5,824 nucleotides of DNA from Acidobacteriota bacterium (GTDB lineage: Bacteria > Acidobacteriota > Terriglobia > Bryobacterales > Bryobacteraceae), in assembly GCA_021788955.1 (NCBI GenBank), contig JAJYKC010000199.1:1-5824 (forward strand), in the 5' to 3' direction. Position numbers and translations under genes: made by a program. Shown here piece after piece: positions 1-5,378 of this stretch; the stretch's first letter is position 1, and every line of letters starts with the position of its first letter. The notes below the pieces were generated by a model. The model made no database searches. It was not told the DNA's origin and saw only the letters and a list, made by a program, of their open reading frames with translations.

Positions 1-906
1 GAGCCCGACGGCGTTACCCTCGCCCCCGGCGGCAAGGAATTCAAAGAAGCCATCGACGACATCCGCGCCATCCGCCCCCTCTACAAGCCCAACCTCCAGC
101 CTCCCGCCGATTACGCCGCCCGCCGCACCGCCTTCCTCATCAGCTTCGCCAACCGCTGGGACATCGACAACCGCCCGCAAACCACCCGCTGGGACACCAC
201 GGAGCACTGGCATAAGTACTACCGCGCCCTCAAGGCCCTCATGGCCCCCGTCGACGTCATCACAGAAGACAAGGACTTCTCTTCGTACAAATTCCTAATC
301 GCCCCCGCCTACCAGTTGATCGACAAGGACCTCGTCTCCCGCTGGGAAACCTACGCCCGCAACGGTGGCACGCTCATCCTCACCTGCCGCACCGGCCAGA
401 TGGATCGCCGCGGCCATATCTGGGAAGCCCTCTGGGCCGAGCCCATCTATAACTTGGTCGGAGCCGCCATCCCTCGCTATGACGTCCTTCCCGAAGGCCG
501 CAACGGCCACGTAACTTACCAAGGGAACTCCTACGAATGGGGTAGCTGGGCTGACTTACTCGAACCCAAACCAGGCACCGAAACCATCGCCACTTACGCC
601 GACCAGTTCTATCACGGCACCGCCGCCGCAACCCGTCATAAGTTCGGTAAAGGCCAGGTCATCTACATCGGCGTCGACACGCTCTCGGGCCAACTCGAAG
701 CCGATATCCTCCACCAGATCTACGCGCAGGCCGGCGTCCACCCCGCTCACCTCGCCCCCAACTTCTTCGTCGACTGGCGCGACGGCTTCTGGGTCGCCAC
801 GAACTTCACCTCCGAGCACCAGTCCATTCCCGCCCCGCCCGGCGCCAAAATCCTCCGCGGCGCCCGTTCCCTCCCGCCCGGCGGCGCCGCCATCTGGCAG
901 CAGTAG
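1..906 (+). CDS. GH42 beta-galactosidase, C-terminal part (5' end outside window)
   Basis: The frame is open from base 1 and ends at TAG 904-906, giving 301 residues with no start inside the window. It looks like the end of a glycoside hydrolase family 42 enzyme, which removes beta-linked galactose (in some members alpha-L-arabinopyranose) from oligosaccharides. The first 40 or so residues match the end of the catalytic barrel. Residues about 44-250 resemble the GH42 trimerisation domain, which has a glutamine-amidotransferase-like fold: FANRWDID near residue 49, then FLIAPAYQLID and a GGTLILTCRTG strand. Residues about 254-301 resemble the small beta-sheet C-terminal domain, with GFWVATNFTS and a proline/glycine-rich end. 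The catalytic glutamates lie upstream of the window, so activity cannot be judged. The co-directional GH28 gene downstream suggests plant cell-wall galactan or pectin as the context. The family call is firm; the substrate is inferred. Confidence 0.88.
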   Translation, partial: EPDGVTLAPGGKEFKEAIDDIRAIRPLYKPNLQPPADYAARRTAFLISFANRWDIDNRPQTTRWDTTEHWHKYYRALKALMAPVDVITEDKDFSSYKFLIAPAYQLIDKDLVSRWETYARNGGTLILTCRTGQMDRRGHIWEALWAEPIYNLVGAAIPRYDVLPEGRNGHVTYQGNSYEWGSWADLLEPKPGTETIATYADQFYHGTAAATRHKFGKGQVIYIGVDTLSGQLEADILHQIYAQAGVHPAHLAPNFFVDWRDGFWVATNFTSEHQSIPAPPGAKILRGARSLPPGGAAIWQQ

Positions 907-908
907 CA

Positions 909-924
909 CCCGGCTCGTACCGGG
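909..924 (+). terminator. weak hairpin after the GH42 gene
   Basis: Two bases after the GH42 stop, CCCGG (909-913) pairs with CCGGG (920-924) around the six-base loop CTCGTA. The following bases, ATCTTCCTAGCT, are only mildly T-rich and there is no true T-tract. It could be a weak terminator separating GH42 from GH28, or chance in GC-rich DNA. Position is its main support. Confidence 0.25.
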
Positions 925-961
925 ATCTTCCTAGCTCCGCATCCGGCGCGCCGTGATTCTC

Positions 962-967
962 TATAAT
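962..967 (+). promoter_or_regulatory. -10 box (TATAAT) of the GH28 gene
   Basis: An exact TATAAT lies in an otherwise GC-rich intergenic region, 40 bases before the chosen GH28 start. Transcription would begin near 974, giving a leader of about 34 bases that contains the ribosome binding site. At 16-18 bases upstream I find no good match to TTGACA, and there is no TG extended -10. The promoter may therefore be weak or need an activator. An AT-rich hexamer here by chance is possible but unlikely. Confidence 0.5.
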
Positions 968-994
968 TGTTTTGGCGAAACCGGATTATCCGGC

Positions 995-1000
995 GGGAGG
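995..1000 (+). promoter_or_regulatory. ribosome binding site GGGAGG deciding the GH28 start
   Basis: GGGAGG sits 7 bases before ATG 1008, near-ideal spacing. The upstream in-frame TTG at 972 has no such site and lies at or before the transcription start predicted from the TATAAT box. This fixes ATG 1008 as the likely start. Confidence 0.75.
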
Positions 1001-1007
1001 TTCCGTT

Positions 1008-2477
1008 ATGTGTTGCAACAACAACTGGACCGGCCGATTGGTCGCCTTCGCCCTTCTGACCGCCTTCGGGGTGAGTTGCGCCTCTGCACAAACTCCTGCC
1101 ACAGGTGACTCGCGGCGGCTCCTTCCTCCAGAGCCTCCCTCCATCTGCCACACCCTCCGCGCGCAGCTTCAATCCGGAACTCGCCTCTTCCCGAGGACGC
1201 TCGAACACAACCCTCCCGACACGGCCCGCATTCAATCCGCCATGAACGCGTGCGCGCAGGCGCCGGGCCGTCCCAACGTCGCCGTGCTGTTAAGTCCTTC
1301 TGGCATGAACAATGCATTTCTTAGTGGCCCACTTGTGATTCCCGCCGGCGTGGTTCTCCTTCTGGCCCACAATGTAACTCTGTTTGCTTCGAACAACCCG
1401 GCCAATTATCAGATCTCCGGTAAGTCCCGGTGCGGCACGGTCGGATCAACGGACGATGGTTGCGCGCCCTTCATCGCCGTCGCGGGCGATAACGCAGGCA
1501 TTATGGGCGCGCCCGAAACGGAATCCGCTGAACCCATCCCTAGCCCCGAACCCGTCGGAACCATCGACGGCCGCGGTGACATTAACCTCTACGGCCAAAG
1601 CATTTCCTGGTGGGATGTTTCAACCGCCGCCTACAGTTCGAGCCTCAAACAGAACAATCCGCGCATGATCGAGGCGCATAACGTCAACAACTTTACCGTG
1701 GCCGATATTCGTCTCATCAACGCACCGCTCTTTCACGTCTATTTCGAAGGAGGGAATGGATTCACCGCTTGGGGAGTAAGAATCAAAACTCCCGCCAACA
1801 CCCACAATACCGATGGCATCGACCCCGATAGCGCCACCAACGTCACCATCGCTCACTGCGACATCGAGGATGGAGACGACGGCGTGGCTATCAAAGCCAA
1901 ATCCGGCTCAGCCTCGAACATCACCGTCGCCAACAGCAACTTCTACGGCACCCACGGAATCTCAATCGGCAGTGAAACCCAATTCGGCGTCTCCAACGTG
2001 TTGGTCAGCGATAACACCATCAACGGAATGGACAGCAGCGGCATTCTCAGCGGCGACGGCAATGGGATCCGTATCAAGACGGACTCAAGCTCCGGCGGTC
2101 CCGTGACCCGGATCCTCTATACAAACATATGCATGACGAACGTCAAGCACGCCATCGTCTTCAATCCCTCTTACTCGAAGGGTAACAATTCAACCATACC
2201 GGATCTGACCAACATAATCGTCAACGGTGTGCAAATCGTGAATTCCCCTCCGGATGCTCGTTCCCTCCTCGAAGGATACAGCGCCATGGATCCATTGGGA
2301 CTGATCGTGGAAAACGTACGGTTAGACGCCCCAGCGTCGAACGGCGAGTACGCCACTATCGGCTTGTTTAACACCAACATCAACCCCGCCGGATTCGACG
2401 TGATCACATTCCCGTATTCCGGCACAGGCACCGTGCCCGCCTGTTCTCAGTTCCCCGTATATCCGCCTCTGGAGTAA
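1008..2477 (+). CDS. secreted GH28 polygalacturonase-type pectinase
   Basis: This 489-residue protein belongs to glycoside hydrolase family 28, right-handed beta-helix enzymes that hydrolyse alpha-1,4-galacturonan in pectin by inversion. An N-terminal signal peptide (R10, hydrophobic 11-23, probable cleavage after ASA at 25-27 or nearby) indicates export. GH28 hallmarks appear in order: NTDGID with Asp269; GDDG with Asp290/Asp291, 21 residues on as in fungal polygalacturonases; THGISIGSE with His316 (usual GHG has become THG); and RIK with Arg355/Lys357. Tyr389 is a possible match for the conserved substrate-binding Tyr. All catalytic residues appear intact. Seven cysteines remain in the mature part, including a CGTVGSTDDGC segment that may form a disulfide. 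Codon use looks less GC-biased than in its neighbours. Endo- or exo-action, or rhamnogalacturonan specificity, cannot be told. ATG 1008 is preferred over TTG 972 because of the GGGAGG site and TATAAT box. Confidence 0.93.
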   Translation: MCCNNNWTGRLVAFALLTAFGVSCASAQTPATGDSRRLLPPEPPSICHTLRAQLQSGTRLFPRTLEHNPPDTARIQSAMNACAQAPGRPNVAVLLSPSGMNNAFLSGPLVIPAGVVLLLAHNVTLFASNNPANYQISGKSRCGTVGSTDDGCAPFIAVAGDNAGIMGAPETESAEPIPSPEPVGTIDGRGDINLYGQSISWWDVSTAAYSSSLKQNNPRMIEAHNVNNFTVADIRLINAPLFHVYFEGGNGFTAWGVRIKTPANTHNTDGIDPDSATNVTIAHCDIEDGDDGVAIKAKSGSASNITVANSNFYGTHGISIGSETQFGVSNVLVSDNTINGMDSSGILSGDGNGIRIKTDSSSGGPVTRILYTNICMTNVKHAIVFNPSYSKGNNSTIPDLTNIIVNGVQIVNSPPDARSLLEGYSAMDPLGLIVENVRLDAPASNGEYATIGLFNTNINPAGFDVITFPYSGTGTVPACSQFPVYPPLE

Positions 2478-2487
2478 CCTCGCCTCC

Positions 2488-4500
2488 CTACATCATCACC
2501 GCCGGCGGCGCCGGCTCATCCGGACTCCCGGCATTCTTCAGCGGCCCCCACACCATCCACGCCGCCAGCACGGCCAACACCACCGCCCCGCCCGCAAAAC
2601 CCGTGTTCACCGGCAGCTTCGGCAACCCACCCCGGAAAAACACCACCGTCGCCGTCGCCAACCCCAGCAGTGATTCGCCCGCAATCAACCCCGACGCCGC
2701 CAGCACACCCGTATTCTCCACCCGTGCCGTCTGCGCCGCATTCAATCCTCGCCGCTCCCGCAACTTATCCGTAATCCACCGCAGCACCCCGCCCACAAAA
2801 ATCGCGAACGTCGTATTAAACGGAAGATACATCCCCACCGCCATCAGCATCGGACTCTTCACCCGCAGCATGATCATCGCAATGCCCATCGCAATCCCCA
2901 CCATCACCAGCGGCCAAGGCATCCCTCCGCCCACAATCCCCTGCGCCAGCGTCGCCATCAGCCCCGCCTGCGGCGCCGACAACTGCTTATCCCCAAACCC
3001 GATTCCCCCGCTCTTGATATTCGCCTCGTGCAGCACAAACAGCGGGAAGTACATCACCGCGCTCGCCACCACCACCGCCACTAACTCCGCCATCTGAATC
3101 CGCCGCGGCGTCCCGCCTAAGATATACCCGACCTTGAAATCCTGCAGTAACTCCCCCGCTACCGCCGAAGAGACACAAACCACCGCCGCCACGCCCAGCA
3201 CCGCCGCCACGCCCCCCGCCCCCGTCGCACCCAGCGCAATCAGCAGCAGCGCCGCAATGATCAGCGTCGAAAGCGTCAGCCCTGAAATCGGGTTATTCGA
3301 GCTCCCGATAATCCCTACCAAATACCCCGAAACCGTCGCGAAAAAGAACCCCACAATCAGCATCACCACGCCCGCCACAATTCCCACCATCGCGTTTCCC
3401 GACAGATAAACATACAGCCCGACCATCGCCGCAAACACCACCGCGATCAGGCTGAACACCGTCTTCGACGTCATGTACTGCTCGGTCCGGCTCAACTTAT
3501 CGATGTCCGTGCTCTTCATCCCGACTTCCCGCACCGCCCGCCCCAGTCCCTCCGCCAGGTTCTTTCGCATCTTGAATAATGTATACGCCGCCCCGGCCAG
3601 CATCCCGCCCACCGCGATCGGCCGCACAATGAACCGCCATACGTCGTTTGCGAGCGTGGCCCAGTCCTCGTTCGACGCCCCAGCCGGCAAGTATGCCTGT
3701 AACTGCGGACCCAGGAAGTAAATCACCATCGGAACCAGCAGCCCCCACGCAATCACGCCGCCGGAAAAATTCAGCGCGGCCAACTCCGGCCCAATAATAT
3801 ACCCCACACCCAGATACGCCGGACTTACCGTCGGCGCCGACAACAAACTCATCCCACCCGCCGGAACCTGACGCGCCCCGCTCATCGTCAACTTACTCTG
3901 CCCCAGCGTCCCCACTCGGATCATGAAATCCTTGTCCGGCGAAAATAACTGCAGCGCGCCCAGAAGAAACGTCGCTCCGCCCACTCCAATGTTCCAAAAC
4001 AGGTGCTTCGCCGCCTCCGCTCCCCTCCGCCCCGCCTTGTGAATCTCCGACGCCGCCACACTCTCCGGAAACGGCAGGCTCTCGTCCTCCACCATCACCC
4101 GCCGCACCAGTGACACAAACAAAACGCCCAGCACGCCGCCCACGATCATCAGCGCCGTCGATTTCCAATACGCGTCCTTCGGCTCGAACGAAGGCCACGA
4201 GTGCGCCAGCAAAAACGCAGGCAGCGTGAACACCGCCCCCGCCGCCACCGACTCCCCGATCGTTCCCGCCGTCCGCGCGATGTTCTCCTCGAGAATCGAC
4301 CCCTTCCTCACCCGCAGCACCGCCATCCCGATCACCGCCGCCGGGTAAGTCGCCGCAATCGTCATCCCCGCCCGAAGTCCCAGATACGCGTTCGCCGCGC
4401 CCAGCACCACGGTCATCACAAGCCCCAGCAGCAGCGCTCTCCACGTGAACTCGGGCATCTTCGCCGTTTCCGGCACAAATGGACGATGTTGTGTGCTCAC
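2488..4500 (-). CDS. OPT-family oligopeptide transporter (prokaryotic type)
   Basis: This 670-residue integral membrane protein has about 14-16 hydrophobic segments, the usual size for prokaryotic OPT transporters (TIGR00733-like). These are thought to be proton-coupled importers of small peptides or, by analogy with plant YSL proteins, metal chelates. Family landmarks occur in order: PFVPE...MPEFTWRALLLG at the N terminus, GLRAGMT, LPFPESVAASEI (about 142-153), GVGYIIGPE, SGYLVGIIGSSNNPISGLT (about 391-409), GELLQDFKVGYILGGTP (about 449-465) and GVLAASGLIAGE (about 598-609). No truncation is seen. Two GTG starts compete: 4506 directly follows an in-frame TAG, while 4500 has an AGGTG Shine-Dalgarno at 4508-4504 and gives a natural MSTQ start, so I chose 4500. 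ATG 4458 would cut into the conserved N terminus. It lies 43 bases behind the tauE-like gene. The substrate cannot be deduced. Confidence 0.92.
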   Translation of the reverse strand: MSTQHRPFVPETAKMPEFTWRALLLGLVMTVVLGAANAYLGLRAGMTIAATYPAAVIGMAVLRVRKGSILEENIARTAGTIGESVAAGAVFTLPAFLLAHSWPSFEPKDAYWKSTALMIVGGVLGVLFVSLVRRVMVEDESLPFPESVAASEIHKAGRRGAEAAKHLFWNIGVGGATFLLGALQLFSPDKDFMIRVGTLGQSKLTMSGARQVPAGGMSLLSAPTVSPAYLGVGYIIGPELAALNFSGGVIAWGLLVPMVIYFLGPQLQAYLPAGASNEDWATLANDVWRFIVRPIAVGGMLAGAAYTLFKMRKNLAEGLGRAVREVGMKSTDIDKLSRTEQYMTSKTVFSLIAVVFAAMVGLYVYLSGNAMVGIVAGVVMLIVGFFFATVSGYLVGIIGSSNNPISGLTLSTLIIAALLLIALGATGAGGVAAVLGVAAVVCVSSAVAGELLQDFKVGYILGGTPRRIQMAELVAVVVASAVMYFPLFVLHEANIKSGGIGFGDKQLSAPQAGLMATLAQGIVGGGMPWPLVMVGIAMGIAMIMLRVKSPMLMAVGMYLPFNTTFAIFVGGVLRWITDKLRERRGLNAAQTARVENTGVLAASGLIAGESLLGLATATVVFFRGGLPKLPVNTGFAGGAVVLAVLAAWMVWGPLKNAGSPDEPAPPAVMM
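2501..2515. repeat. GCCGGC inverted repeat at the GH28/OPT convergent junction
   Basis: GCCGGC (2501-2506) and GCCGGC (2510-2515) flank the three-base loop GGC. They could form a 6-pair all-GC hairpin 23 bases past the GH28 stop, inside the last codons of the OPT gene on the other strand. There is no T-tract on either side. It may slow or end GH28 transcription, but such repeats also arise by chance in Ala/Gly/Pro codons of GC-rich genes. Confidence 0.25.
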
Positions 4501-4503
4501 AGG

Positions 4504-4508
4504 CACCT
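4504..4508 (-). promoter_or_regulatory. ribosome binding site AGGTG of the OPT gene
   Basis: On the minus strand AGGTG matches the 3' part of the GGAGGTG consensus. Its AGG lies 5 bases before GTG 4500. Its last three bases are the alternative GTG start (4506-4504), which has no good site of its own. It therefore favours the start at 4500. Confidence 0.45.
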
Positions 4509-4520
4509 AAAATAACAAAA

Positions 4521-4551
4521 CCCGGACTAACCCTCCTGCCCCCCTACCCCC
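4521..4551 (-). promoter_or_regulatory. G-quadruplex-type motif in the tauE-OPT junction
   Basis: The minus strand carries four G-runs: five G (4551-4547), six G (4544-4539), GGG (4533-4531) and GGG (4523-4521). Connecting segments are 2, 5 and 7 bases, meeting the G3+N1-7 rule. The first linker and the start of the second run include the TAG stop of the tauE-like gene. A T-rich stretch follows (4520-4509, TTTTGTTATTTT). In RNA this could fold as a quadruplex that attenuates or ends transcription between the two genes, or affects OPT translation. I find no ordinary hairpin terminator here. The motif is seen in the sequence; the role is inference. Confidence 0.35.
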
Positions 4552-5323
4552 GCTGCCGCGCGAACTTCACAAACAGCATCACCGCCATCGCAAACCCAAT
4601 GAACACCACCACGCGCCGCACAAACTGCCGCCCCATCCGCCGCGCCGCCCCCGCGCCGCCGTACCCGCCCGCAATCGCTCCCACCGCCATCAGCGCCACG
4701 TCCGGCCAATACACCATCCCCGCCACCACGAAATACACCGCCGCAATCCCGTTAATCGATAGCCCGAAAAAATTCTTCAGCCCGTTCATCTGGTGAATGT
4801 CCGTCATCCCCAAAATCGCCAGCGCCGACAGCATCAGAATCCCGATCCCCGCCCCGAAATACCCTCCGTACAAACCCACGAAAAGCTGGAATACCATCGC
4901 CCCCGCCAGCCATCGCCACGATTTGTGCGCCTCCGCGTTGATCCGCTTCAGCCGCCTCTGCACCTGGTCCTGCACCAGAAACAACAGCGTCGCAAAAAGA
5001 ATCAGAAACGGCACCAGCGCGTCGAACAGCTTCGGCGGGGTCTTCTTCAGCAGCAGCGCTCCCACCAACCCGCCGATCAGCCCCGGAACCACCAGCGACA
5101 CCAGCCGCATCGGCGTCGACCGCAGCTCTCGCCGGTACCCCACCATGCTCGACACCGCCCCCGGCCAGATCGCCACCGTGCTCGTCGCGTTCGCCGTCAC
5201 ACTCGGCAGCCCCAGCCAGATCAGCGCCGGAAACGACACCAGCGTCCCGCCGCCTGCCACCGAATTGATCACACCCGCCGCAAAGGCCGCCGCAAACGCG
5301 CCCGCGCCATGAAGAAAATCCAT
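4544..5323 (-). CDS. TauE/SafE-family membrane permease (putative sulfite or organic anion exporter)
   Basis: This 259-residue protein with about 7-8 hydrophobic segments matches the TauE/SafE family (PF01925), whose studied members move sulfite, sulfoacetate or related organic anions across the inner membrane. The family's internal duplication is visible: a first repeat with AGVINSVAGGGTLVSFPAL (about 17-35) and NATST (45-49), and a second with GLYGGYFGAGIGIL (150-163) and GLKN (181-184). A basic cytoplasmic loop (QRRLKRINAEAHK, about 122-134) joins the halves. Length is normal and no damage is seen. ATG 5323 gives MDFLH, typical of the family; GTG 5332 would add three residues. Neither has a Shine-Dalgarno. 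It lies 55 bases behind the Solibacter-domain gene and 43 before the OPT gene, all on one strand. Family membership is firm, but substrate and even transport direction are unknown for most members. Confidence 0.9.
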   Translation of the reverse strand: MDFLHGAGAFAAAFAAGVINSVAGGGTLVSFPALIWLGLPSVTANATSTVAIWPGAVSSMVGYRRELRSTPMRLVSLVVPGLIGGLVGALLLKKTPPKLFDALVPFLILFATLLFLVQDQVQRRLKRINAEAHKSWRWLAGAMVFQLFVGLYGGYFGAGIGILMLSALAILGMTDIHQMNGLKNFFGLSINGIAAVYFVVAGMVYWPDVALMAVGAIAGGYGGAGAARRMGRQFVRRVVVFIGFAMAVMLFVKFARQRG

Positions 5324-5333
5324 TTGAAGCACA

Positions 5334-5341
5334 GTTATTGC
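5334..5341 (-). promoter_or_regulatory. possible extended -10 (TGCAATAAC) just before tauE
   Basis: Reading the minus strand, TGC (5342-5340) is followed by AATAAC (5339-5334), a 4-of-6 match to TATAAT with the TG of an extended -10. Transcription would begin near 5327, giving a leaderless or nearly leaderless message. That would explain the missing ribosome binding site before ATG 5323. No -35 is evident. The match is weak. Confidence 0.18.
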
Positions 5342-5378
5342 ATGGTAAACCGTGCCGCCCCGCCCGCGCTTACCGCCT

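Noticed and set aside
972..1007. TTG 972 as start of the GH28 gene
   Set aside because: It has no ribosome binding site, lies at or before the predicted transcription start, and adds residues ahead of a normal signal peptide; ATG 1008 has GGGAGG at 7 bases.
1068..1082. Lipoprotein signal (GVSC) in the GH28 signal peptide
   Set aside because: The position three residues before the Cys is Gly, where a lipobox usually has Leu, and a good ordinary cleavage site (ASA) follows at once.
747..1235. Minus-strand 162-codon frame across the GH42 end and GH28 start
   Set aside because: It overlaps two well-supported genes and the promoter region, and has no recognisable domain.
2603..3097. Plus-strand 164-codon frame opposite the OPT gene, and similar ones at 3134-3409 and 4201-4515
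   Set aside because: They are antisense shadows of the OPT frame with low-complexity Pro/Ser/Thr/Ala or Arg/His composition and no convincing start signals.
3893..4444. Minus-strand 183-codon frame inside OPT, shifted by one frame
   Set aside because: The Gly/Asp/Arg/Ala-rich translation is typical of an off-frame reading of a GC-rich gene; the OPT frame carries all family motifs.
4531..4537. AGGAGGG on the minus strand as ribosome binding site of an extra short gene or an earlier OPT start
   Set aside because: The only downstream in-frame candidate, TTG 4518, runs into TAG at 4509-4507 after three codons.
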